DNA from: Fimbriimonadales bacterium
GTDB taxonomy: Bacteria > Armatimonadota > Fimbriimonadia > Fimbriimonadales > Fimbriimonadaceae
Direction: 5' to 3'
Length of the DNA: 5,308 bases
Assembly (NCBI GenBank): GCA_026392145.1
Contig: JAPLCS010000069.1
Coordinates: 1 to 5,308, forward strand
Both the position numbers and the translations under genes were made by a program. Of the stretch, positions 1 through 5,308 are shown piece after piece. Within the stretch, counting starts at the first letter, position 1. The number at the start of each line of letters is the position of its first letter. The notes beneath the pieces are model-generated. The model saw nothing but the letters and a program-made list of their open reading frames with translations, made no database searches and was not told the origin of the DNA.

Positions 1-456
1 ACGATAATGGGTGAAGTGCTGAAGATAGACGGGATACAGAGTGCAGAGCTCTAAATCAAGAAATAATCGCCGATCAGAAGGATCACCACGAATAATAGAC
101 AAATCCTGAAGGGAAATCGAGACTGAGGGAAGTCGCCCAATAATATCCGCCGCCCTAGGCAAACCACCACCATTAATGAAAAACTTCTTCCTCGAACCAC
201 AGTCCAAAGCAGCCGACAACGTGGTCCCACCTTCGAGTTCCACTTCAACCTTGCAACCAGAACTGCCCAGTCGAATCGCTTCCGCATCCTTCTGACCACG
301 AAGTAAACGTGTGGTAGAAATCCAGTAGATCGATTCCAGAAAGTTGGTCTTACCCTGAGCGTTCTGTCCAGCCACAATCGTAAAGCCAGGTGCGAGCCTT
401 TGCTCAATGATTTCGAAGTTTCGAAAATTCTCTATTCTGAGACGATCAATCTTCAA
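1..456 (-). CDS. recF: RecF, DNA replication/repair SMC-like ATPase (N-terminal 152 codons, 3' end outside window)
   Basis: RecF is a cytoplasmic ABC/SMC-type ATPase that binds gapped DNA and, with RecO and RecR, loads RecA at single-strand gaps and stalled forks. The visible protein starts (L/M)KIDRLRIENFRNF, the classic RecF opening. It has a Walker A P-loop GQNAQGKT at residues 30-37 followed by NFLESIYW, and the RecF-type GDPSDRR-LFLD segment at residues 124-134, just before LYPVYLQHFTHYR. I chose the TTG at 456-454 because the family homology begins exactly there, and AGAAGGGA lies about 7 nt upstream as a good ribosome binding site. The ATG at 463 and GTG at 461 are in other frames and stop at once. 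The frame stays open to base 1, so the Walker B and signature region lies outside. dnaN, the usual upstream neighbour of recF, is not here; a gap rich in DnaA-box-like sites and then an RDD gene lie upstream instead. Identification is very secure. Confidence 0.96.
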   Translation of the reverse strand, partial: MKIDRLRIENFRNFEIIEQRLAPGFTIVAGQNAQGKTNFLESIYWISTTRLLRGQKDAEAIRLGSSGCKVEVELEGGTTLSAALDCGSRKKFFINGGGLPRAADIIGRLPSVSISLQDLSIIRGDPSDRRLFLDLELCTLYPVYLQHFTHYR

Positions 457-463
457 TCCACAT

Positions 464-471
464 CCCTTCTT
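464..471 (-). promoter_or_regulatory. Shine-Dalgarno site of recF
   Basis: On the minus strand the sequence AAGAAGGG(A) sits about 7 nt before the TTG at 456. It is a strong purine-rich match to the anti-Shine-Dalgarno sequence. This supports TTG as the real recF start, since the nearer ATG and GTG triplets lead to immediate stops. Confidence 0.7.
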
Positions 472-498
472 AAAAAAGAGAGTCTTTTATTGAAAGAT

Positions 499-526
499 TT
501 ATTATTACTATTAAGGGTGTGGACAA
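499..526 (-). other. Putative basal unwinding element: DnaA box, GC spacer and DnaA-trios
   Basis: Read on the minus strand, TTGTCCACA (526-518) is followed by CCC-T (517-514) and then by five in-register trinucleotides TAA-TAG-TAA-TAA-TAA (513-499). This is the order described for the bacterial DnaA-trio: a box, a short GC-rich spacer, then repeats of 3'-(G/A)AT-5' that a DnaA filament binds as single strand when opening the duplex. The TTATCC-core site at 535-527 abuts the box head to tail, like the paired boxes next to the trios in Bacillus subtilis. Strand opening would proceed into the AT-rich tract toward recF. The match is visible by eye; function is inferred. Confidence 0.55.
518..526 (-). 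promoter_or_regulatory. DnaA box (1 mismatch)
   Basis: TTGTCCACA differs from TTATCCACA only at position 3. It is one of the two best boxes in the window and the one next to the trinucleotide array and AT-rich tract. Confidence 0.6.
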
Positions 527-619
527 GAGGGATAACAGCTTGAAATTGAATCTGTGTTCGGGGGTGGAAAACGGTAGGAAAACCTAAAGTAAAGTGTTCA
601 GTTTTAAGGGAACAGTGAG

Positions 620-628
620 TAATCCACA
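620..628 (+). promoter_or_regulatory. DnaA box (1 mismatch)
   Basis: TAATCCACA differs from TTATCCACA only at position 2. A weaker second site, TTTTCCACT (630-638, two mismatches), follows 1 bp later in the same orientation. This pair faces the opposite way from the boxes at 518-571. Confidence 0.55.
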
Positions 629-706
629 CTTTTCCACTCTCTCTCAACACACCATCCACGTACCTTTGCATACCCAATATGCCACACAGAAGTGGAAGTC
701 GAGAAG

Positions 707-1474
707 TCAAAGCAATCCCCTCACCCGACCGTACTTCATTACCACCGCCTCGGCCAAAAACAGTGGATGAATATCCGGTTTCATTTCGACGCCCAAATTC
801 TTAGCGAGCGGTAACCAAACTGTATCGGTCAGTTTGGTTTGAACCTCAACCGGCAACTCTGGAAACCGATCGCAATAGCGGCGAAGCACATAATACTGCG
901 CATCAGTCATGTTTCTAAGCTCTCCAACCATACTCTCCAGCGGGTGAATACCCACCCGGTGAGGCGCCACAGAAAAGCTGGTAGTTACCTTATCTTCGTG
1001 AGTCACAACGGTGCCGGCAACCAAATCGCCAATTCGCTGCAACTTCGGATTCACAAACATCGAAACCACACCTAGAAAGTAAACAAATGGGAGAAAATCA
1101 GCGACCCGTAAAAAATTCCGCGCCGTCGAAGCCGCAAAGGTTATAGGAGTTCCATCCGCCATCCGAACCCGAATACCCGCCAATTTTTTCCCGATGGTCT
1201 GACCGTTCCAAAGCCCCTCAAACAGAATAAAGTAGGCGAACGGACCGAGCGTAAACAAAACCACAAACAGGCCACTGACTGGACCCATTGCATCAGCCCC
1301 GGTCCCGGGCATCAATAGTGAGGCAATGGTACCAACCAGCACAAACAGTAAATACAGTCCAAAGACCACAATCATGGCATCAACCACATGAGCGAGCAAC
1401 CTACTACCCACTCCCGCCAAGCGGTAAGTAAGCACTGTTTTTTCCGGGCTCAGCAGGGCAATCTCAACAGCCAC
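707..1474 (-). CDS. RDD family integral membrane protein with soluble C-terminal domain
   Basis: This is a 255-residue inner-membrane protein of the RDD family. Family hallmarks are clear: the lead-in SPEKTVLTYRLAGVGSRLLA; R25 and D32 at the start and middle of the first hydrophobic helix (about 26-56); a second hydrophobic stretch at 66-88 running into the conserved EGLWNGQTIGKKLAGIRV and DGTPI; a third at about 121-141 beginning FLRVADFLP; and LQRIGDLVAGTVV (D150) closing the domain. Residues about 165-255 are a hydrophilic tail with an MTDAQYYVLRRYCDRFPELP-type helix, seen in longer RDD proteins. The biochemical role is poorly known; at least one RDD protein has been reported to act as a Na+/H+ antiporter, which does not establish transport here. 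The start is GTG at 1474: an in-frame TAA at 1486-1484 allows nothing further upstream. No Shine-Dalgarno site is visible, so the mRNA may be leaderless. It diverges from a DUF58 gene, a common partner family. Confidence 0.93.
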   Translation of the reverse strand: MAVEIALLSPEKTVLTYRLAGVGSRLLAHVVDAMIVVFGLYLLFVLVGTIASLLMPGTGADAMGPVSGLFVVLFTLGPFAYFILFEGLWNGQTIGKKLAGIRVRMADGTPITFAASTARNFLRVADFLPFVYFLGVVSMFVNPKLQRIGDLVAGTVVTHEDKVTTSFSVAPHRVGIHPLESMVGELRNMTDAQYYVLRRYCDRFPELPVEVQTKLTDTVWLPLAKNLGVEMKPDIHPLFLAEAVVMKYGRVRGLL

Positions 1475-1507
1475 AAAATTAGTTTACAATAGGAACAGAG
1501 TTCTTTG

Positions 1508-1529
1508 GGTGCGAGATAAATTTCGCACC
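1508..1529. repeat. Palindrome in the divergent RDD/DUF58 intergenic region (possible operator)
   Basis: GGTGCGA (1508-1514) and TCGCACC (1523-1529) are perfect 7-bp inverted arms. With a G-T pair and an A-T pair inside, they form a 9-bp stem with a TAAA loop. The repeat is 33 bp from the RDD start and 46 bp from the DUF58 start. TAAACT hexamers that could serve as -10 elements lie on either side, at 1486-1481 on the minus strand and 1542-1547 on the plus strand, but I see no convincing -35 partner for either. The arrangement suits a dimeric regulator controlling both genes. It could instead be an RNA hairpin only. No T-run follows, so it is not an intrinsic terminator. Confidence 0.5.
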
Positions 1530-1575
1530 AACGAGGTCATCTAAACTTGGATCAACCGAACTTGAAGTTAATCGC

Positions 1576-3021
1576 ATGAGTAATACGCTACTAGACGGCA
1601 GTGATAAGGAGAACATTGAGGCAAATGAAAGCATTCTCTCACCAACCGACAGCGAGTTTCCAACCGATTTTGGCAAGGTAGATTCATTCTTCGACCCCTC
1701 TATTCGAGTCCGCTTAGTGCCAACCCGAAGGCTCTGGTGGGCGATAGCTGCGGGAATTCCCATAACCGGCTTCGCCGCCGCCACTGGGCAATCCTGGTTT
1801 CTGTGGTTCTACAACGGATTCTTCCTCGTCCTCGCCTTAATGTCATCCCGACTTGGAGCGAGCGGGAAAAACCTTCGGTTCAGACGCCGGATGGACGCAG
1901 TACTGTCCGTTCGTGCCCGCAATCGAATCCGAGTGGAAATTGAAAACGAAGAAGATATAGCCCTCCACGGCAGAATTCGAGACGAAATTCCTTCCTCATT
2001 CGCCGCCGAAGGCAATGAAGCCCCATTTCACGTCAATCCCGGTCGTGCCTTCTCGTTTGACTACTTCCTAATGCCTCCCGAACGAGGTGAGTACTCCTTC
2101 CGCGCGACCTTTTTGCGCATTCAATGCCCCCTTGGTTTGGTCGAACGCCAGCTAGAGTTAAACACCGAACAACCAGTAAAGGTGTATCCAAACCTCCTGG
2201 CTCTGCGCGAATTCCAACTGCTAAATCAACAAGGAAGACTGCGCGAAGCCGGCATCAGAAAGTCGCGAATGCGCGGTGCTGGCACTGAATTCGAATCATT
2301 GCGCGATTACGCTCAAGGCGACGACTTCCGAAAAATCGACTGGAAGGCAACCGCGCGACGTGGCAAACCAATCGTCAGAGAATATGAAGTCGAAAAGAAT
2401 CAAGCCGTAGTGCTATGTATTGACTGCGGGCGACACATGATGTCCGAAATCAACGGAGTGCGAAAGCTCGACCTCGTGCTCAATGCAGTGTTAATGCTGA
2501 TTCAATCAGCCCTCTCAGCGGGTGACAACGTGGGACTCCTCGCCTATGGAACCGATGTAATTCGATACATCCCACCCAAAAAAGGACATCGGCAACTCGG
2601 CATTCTGTTGAATGCCATGTTTAATCTCGTGGCAGAACCTATCGAATCCGATTCCGTTCGAGCGTTTGCCTACCTGTCCTCCCGCCACAAGCGACGATCG
2701 CTCATTGTCAACTTCACCGCGGTCGAAGACCTTGACCGAGCCAAAGAGGTTCTCACCTCTTTTGGCAATCTGTCCAAAGGGAACATCTCGCTCCTCGGTA
2801 ATATCGCAGACCCCAGATTTCGAGAGTTGCTGAAGCAGGTCCCAGACACCGAGGAAAAACTCTTCTCCTACGCATCGGCGCACTACTTAACCGACGAAAG
2901 ACGCCAAGCCACCTCGTTGCTCAAATCAGCAGGCATGAATGTGCTCGATTCTGAGCCCCAAGACCTCGCCACAGACCTCGTGAACTTCTACTTGTATGTG
3001 AAGTCCCGAGGCAAACTTTAA
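1576..3021 (+). CDS. DUF58 domain-containing membrane protein (vWA-like fold)
   Basis: This 481-residue protein has a hydrophilic, acidic N-terminal tail (1-46). Then comes the usual DUF58 opening LVPTRRLWW with two short hydrophobic segments (about 53-70 and 74-90), and a cytosolic part. The DUF58 signature is unmistakable: GTEFESLRDYAQGDDFRKID (236-255) with WKATARRGK and REYEVE following, then VVLCIDCGRHM (278-288), where von Willebrand A folds place their first metal-site strand. The MIDAS-like motif reads D283-C-G-R-H rather than DxSxS, so both serines are replaced. DUF58 proteins commonly pair with MoxR-type AAA+ ATPases and are thought to act in chaperone- or assembly-like roles at the membrane; no MoxR gene is in view. 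The ATG at 1576 has a weak GAAG 8 nt upstream (1564-1567). Family assignment is secure, function is not. Confidence 0.94.
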   Translation: MSNTLLDGSDKENIEANESILSPTDSEFPTDFGKVDSFFDPSIRVRLVPTRRLWWAIAAGIPITGFAAATGQSWFLWFYNGFFLVLALMSSRLGASGKNLRFRRRMDAVLSVRARNRIRVEIENEEDIALHGRIRDEIPSSFAAEGNEAPFHVNPGRAFSFDYFLMPPERGEYSFRATFLRIQCPLGLVERQLELNTEQPVKVYPNLLALREFQLLNQQGRLREAGIRKSRMRGAGTEFESLRDYAQGDDFRKIDWKATARRGKPIVREYEVEKNQAVVLCIDCGRHMMSEINGVRKLDLVLNAVLMLIQSALSAGDNVGLLAYGTDVIRYIPPKKGHRQLGILLNAMFNLVAEPIESDSVRAFAYLSSRHKRRSLIVNFTAVEDLDRAKEVLTSFGNLSKGNISLLGNIADPRFRELLKQVPDTEEKLFSYASAHYLTDERRQATSLLKSAGMNVLDSEPQDLATDLVNFYLYVKSRGKL

Positions 3022-3024
3022 GCC

Positions 3025-4317
3025 CTATTTTTTAACCAAAACGGGGAAATCAGCCTTTGCTCCCTGTCCTTGCTTGGTCGCTTGTTGACGCGAAACACCA
3101 CCTTGATCCTCCTGATCAGGAGTAATCGAATAAACCAAAATTCCGTCGCGAACCTTCTTAATTTTCAAAGGCTTATCGTCTAAATCTGTGTACCGATTAC
3201 CCTTCAATATCAGTTCAGGTTGGTCAAAATTTCGCTTTCTAATTTGAGCCACCGCCTCCTGCAACAACGCCGCCTGAGCGGTCTGCTTATGGGTCGCAAC
3301 AAAAACCTGGCTAAAAACCGGCGCGGCAAAGTTCAGAATCAGATAACTGGCTCCCTTCATTTCCGCTCGATCATCAAGATGCTGGAACGCTTTCCGAGTA
3401 GCAATAAAATCAAACGAATCTTGGGGCAAATCAGCAAGAACAGCGGTGTACGATTCATGAATCCTTGCTAAAGAAGCCTCCTTAAAACCGGGCATTCGGA
3501 CATAAATCATCATCGGAGAAAATTTGGGTGTGGGGTTCTCCGGATCTTCCATAACCGAGAAACTATTGATTGACTTTGGATCCCTCATCAGCATTTCCGT
3601 CACGTCACAGGCAAACATATGTTCAACCGAAAGAAATGGCCTCGTATCAGGGTCGATCTCAAGCCCTGCAACGGTAGCATCAATCATATCTACCCACTCT
3701 TTGCTCCCCTGCTTGTCCTGTAAGCTCAGCCGCATAGAATCCATGATGATTGCATTACAAGCAATCCTTACCAACAACCCAATAAGGGTTTTGTCCTCTT
3801 TACAAATAGAAGCTAAGTAGCCCGCATCAGCCCAACATTGCCGAGCGGTAGCGAGGTCATTGTTGCCCGAGGCTTCAGTCGCTTTGGCGGAAAGTATCTT
3901 GACGATATTCTTGATTCGACTAAATTCCGGAAACAATACCGCCGCCGCCATTTTATATTCCTTAGGAAACACGCAATGCTTCTTTTTCTTGGCTTCCTGA
4001 AGCTTTGGTAAGTAAGGCTTTATCGTTTTATAGCCAGGCGCCAACCACTGCTCCCCAGGCTTACCTACTTTGATCTTATCTGCTTTCTTTAATAGCGGTT
4101 CAACGAACTCATAAGCGTTTTCCTTTGGATCAACCCGCATGCTCTCGGCATACTCCTTCAAGCTCATCGTAAGCCCGGCCTTCACCGCCTTCTCCCTCTC
4201 AGCTACGTATTTGCTTGAGGCCGAAGGAATATCAGTGGAGAAATAGAACCCGATCGCACCGAGCAACAGCACAGAATCCAAAATCGCAACGGCAATAAGA
4301 ACCTTTTTCCACTTCAC
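3025..4317 (-). CDS. Membrane-anchored or exported protein of unknown function
   Basis: I do not recognise a named family for this 430-residue protein. It begins MKWKK followed by a hydrophobic stretch (6-26, LLLGAIGFYF) and then polar sequence, so it is probably a signal anchor or signal peptide placing the rest outside the cytoplasm. There is no lipobox cysteine. The body is largely helical-looking, with conserved-type stretches such as ENAYEFVEPLL near residue 67. The end carries YTDLDDKPLKIKK, DGILVYS and D404-QGG, resembling the 'D-x-x-x-x-KPL-x-Y...YS-x-G-x-D...D-x-GG' motif frequent in secreted planctomycete-type proteins and pseudopilin C-termini; this is an inference from motif shape. 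The start is GTG at 4317, since an in-frame TAA lies 15 bases upstream and the signal follows at once. The Shine-Dalgarno site is weak. It follows the RpoN-type gene after 26 bp on the same strand and ends 3 bp from the convergent DUF58 stop. Confidence 0.85.
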   Translation of the reverse strand: MKWKKVLIAVAILDSVLLLGAIGFYFSTDIPSASSKYVAEREKAVKAGLTMSLKEYAESMRVDPKENAYEFVEPLLKKADKIKVGKPGEQWLAPGYKTIKPYLPKLQEAKKKKHCVFPKEYKMAAAVLFPEFSRIKNIVKILSAKATEASGNNDLATARQCWADAGYLASICKEDKTLIGLLVRIACNAIIMDSMRLSLQDKQGSKEWVDMIDATVAGLEIDPDTRPFLSVEHMFACDVTEMLMRDPKSINSFSVMEDPENPTPKFSPMMIYVRMPGFKEASLARIHESYTAVLADLPQDSFDFIATRKAFQHLDDRAEMKGASYLILNFAAPVFSQVFVATHKQTAQAALLQEAVAQIRKRNFDQPELILKGNRYTDLDDKPLKIKKVRDGILVYSITPDQEDQGGVSRQQATKQGQGAKADFPVLVKK

Positions 4318-4343
4318 AATGAAGCTATCTTATACCAATAATC

Positions 4344-5308
4344 CTAAGCAAATGACTGAAAACTACTCGTCATGCGCTTCGCCCTCATCTTCTGAACCCG
4401 AAGCGCCGCCTTAAAGAACACTTCAAAAGAAACGGTTTCCCCATTCGCAAGTTGCACATACTTTCCTTGCGTGGCGCGACTAATGGTGCTCTCATGCAAC
4501 TCCAAATCGTGAGCCATCTGAGACCGAGTAAGAGACTGGAGGAACGAAGCGTTCCCCGTCGAAACAAATCCACCCTGCTTTTCAATCAAGTACTGACCAA
4601 TCCGCATCAGCGTCCGTTTCCGCATTTCCAAGCAGTCAATAAAATCATTCGCCCGATCAACATAATGAGCAAGGTGTCGCCGCTCATCCTTTTCCAATTT
4701 GCCAGAACTTTCCAGCTCAAGCCGGCGCTTGTAGTACCCATTAATCGAAAACTCACTACTCTGGGGACCCTTTACGTCAATCTCCCACCCAGCTTCGGTC
4801 CGGTGCAAAACTAAATCTGGCTGAATCCCAGGTTCGCGCGATTGACTCGTACGATCTTCGCTCCTAAACGCATCGCTTGGAAAAGGATTGCAAGCGGTAA
4901 TTCTTTCAAAGGCACCCTGAACCACCTCAGACGGCACCGAATACCGCTTGGCAATTTTGTTGATCTTCCCAGCAGTAAATAAATCAAGGTGCTCTCGTAC
5001 TATCGACCGAGCAATCCGACCCTCAAGCGTAGAATCTTGCCTGAGCTGAAGAATAAGTGACTCCTGCACTCCCGAAGCACCAATGCCAGCGGGTTCACAC
5101 TTCTTGAGAGCATCAATAACCTCCTGGGCCTCCTCAATGCTACAATTCGCACCCAAGGCAATCTCCTCAACCGGTTCGTACAAATAGCCGCTTTCATTGA
5201 GTGACCCTATTACATAGTCGCCAACGTGCCTAATCTCTCGTGGCAGCATAGGTAACAACTGTGCCCTCAAATGATCACTCAAATTAGACTCACTGGATTT
5301 GAGCTCTA
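4344..5308 (-). CDS. rpoN: RNA polymerase sigma-54 (RpoN)-type protein lacking the C-terminal RpoN-box domain; 5' end outside window
   Basis: Sigma-54 directs RNA polymerase to -24/-12 promoters that need AAA+ enhancer-binding activators. The 320 visible codons cover the core-binding domain: LSDHLRAQLLPML, VGDYVIGSLNESGYL and KKCEPAGIGASGVQESLILQ align with E. coli RpoN YLMWQVEL, IVDAVDDTGYL and [20 protein letters not shown]. They also cover REHLDLF, the IQPDLVLHR...W-E-I-D-V linker, FIDCLEMRKRTLMRIGQYLIEKQ and the HTH-like LTRSQMAHDLELHESTISRA-TQGKYVQ. The frame is open through 5308 (ELKSSESN precedes the TTG at 5282), so that TTG is an internal Leu and the Gln-rich activator region lies outside. 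The protein ends about 20 residues after FEVFF. The last 70-80 residues of normal RpoN, including ARRTVAKYRE, are missing, and I find no other frame that restores them. It may be a natural variant or a decayed copy. Confidence 0.92.
   Translation of the reverse strand, partial: ELKSSESNLSDHLRAQLLPMLPREIRHVGDYVIGSLNESGYLYEPVEEIALGANCSIEEAQEVIDALKKCEPAGIGASGVQESLILQLRQDSTLEGRIARSIVREHLDLFTAGKINKIAKRYSVPSEVVQGAFERITACNPFPSDAFRSEDRTSQSREPGIQPDLVLHRTEAGWEIDVKGPQSSEFSINGYYKRRLELESSGKLEKDERRHLAHYVDRANDFIDCLEMRKRTLMRIGQYLIEKQGGFVSTGNASFLQSLTRSQMAHDLELHESTISRATQGKYVQLANGETVSFEVFFKAALRVQKMRAKRMTSSFQSFA

Larger units (their letters stand above)
454..660. other. Candidate replication origin (oriC): DnaA-box cluster with AT-rich unwinding region
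   Basis: This gap between recF and the RDD gene contains no convincing gene. Compared with the DnaA-box consensus TTATCCACA I see: 454-462 plus CAATCCACA (2 mismatches), 518-526 minus TTGTCCACA (1), 527-535 minus TTATCCCTC (3, TTATCC core kept), 563-571 minus TTTTCCACC (2), 620-628 plus TAATCCACA (1), 630-638 plus TTTTCCACT (2) and 652-660 plus CCATCCACG (3). Bases 471-515 are only about 18% GC by hand count (8 of 45) and lie next to the box at 518-526. Known biology: bacterial origins are clusters of DnaA boxes beside an AT-rich unwinding element, often near dnaA, dnaN or recF. Inference: this is oriC. An alternative is a DnaA-regulated promoter for recF or a DnaA-titrating cluster. Confidence 0.6.

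Noticed and set aside
46..53. GAGCTCTA repeated at 46-53 and at 5301-5308, near the two window ends
   Set aside because: It is only 8 bp, contains a 6-bp palindrome, and both copies lie within conserved coding frames (recF and rpoN). Coincidence is the simplest explanation; it is not evidence of a mobile element boundary.
51..407. Minus-strand 118-codon open frame inside recF
   Set aside because: It overlaps the recF frame, which shows a P-loop and family motifs. The alternative translation is Arg/Leu-rich with no homology, so it is a shadow.
595..614. Inverted TGTTC...GAACA within the gap
   Set aside because: It has 5-bp arms with a 10-bp spacer and no extension, which is expected by chance.
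695..708. Direct repeat GAAGTC-N2-GAAGTC next to the RDD stop
   Set aside because: It is two 6-bp copies only, with no further units and no recognisable role.
453..710. Small 85-codon gene between RDD and recF
   Set aside because: It has a TTG start with no convincing ribosome binding site, no recognisable motif and an unbalanced residue composition. The same DNA is better explained by DnaA sites and an AT-rich element. It is kept as a low-interest finding, not a gene.
3003..3033. Possible bidirectional terminator between the convergent stops (GGC...GCC then six T)
   Set aside because: The stem has only about 3 bp (AGGC/GCCCT is interrupted), too weak to call, although the T-run is real.
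4305..4313. DnaA-box-like TTTTCCACT
   Set aside because: It is an isolated two-mismatch site inside the start of a coding region (the Lys-Trp-Lys codons) with no neighbouring boxes.
4344..4440. Frameshift hiding the RpoN box in another frame
   Set aside because: The other two minus-strand frames hit stops within a few codons (TAA right after CTT, TGA after AGAAGA), and the downstream DNA encodes the next protein's signal sequence.

Overview
The window looks like ordinary bacterial chromosome of moderate GC content: single-copy housekeeping genes, no transposon, CRISPR or phage signature. The taxon cannot be fixed from five genes. A sigma-54-type protein, an RDD/DUF58 pair and a secreted protein with a C-terminal motif of the kind I associate with Planctomycetes and Armatimonadota suggest one of those lineages; this is a weak inference.

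Layout from left to right: (1) the first 152 codons of recF on the minus strand, starting at a TTG (456) and running off the left edge; (2) a gap of about 250 bp (457-706) with no convincing gene; (3) an RDD-family membrane protein on the minus strand (707-1474); (4) a 101-bp divergent intergenic region with a 22-bp palindrome; (5) a DUF58 protein on the plus strand (1576-3021); (6) a membrane-anchored or exported protein of unknown function on the minus strand (3025-4317), whose stop codon is 3 bp from the DUF58 stop; (7) a sigma-54 (RpoN)-type protein on the minus strand (4344-5308), open through the right edge and probably cotranscribed with the unknown protein (26-bp gap).

The most interesting stretch is the gap beside recF. 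It holds at least five DnaA-box-like 9-mers within two mismatches of TTATCCACA, two of them one-mismatch sites. It also has an 18% GC tract and, on the minus strand, the order DnaA box - GC spacer - five TAA/TAG trinucleotides. That order is the published arrangement of the bacterial basal origin unwinding element (DnaA boxes plus DnaA-trio). I therefore propose the gap as a candidate chromosomal origin (oriC), to be checked by genome-wide GC skew and marker-frequency data.

A second oddity is the RpoN-type gene. It keeps the core-binding region and the HTH-like ESTISR segment but stops about 20 residues later, so the C-terminal RpoN-box domain that reads the -24 promoter element is absent. 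The RDD and DUF58 genes belong to families that often travel together with MoxR ATPases; here they are divergent around a shared palindrome.
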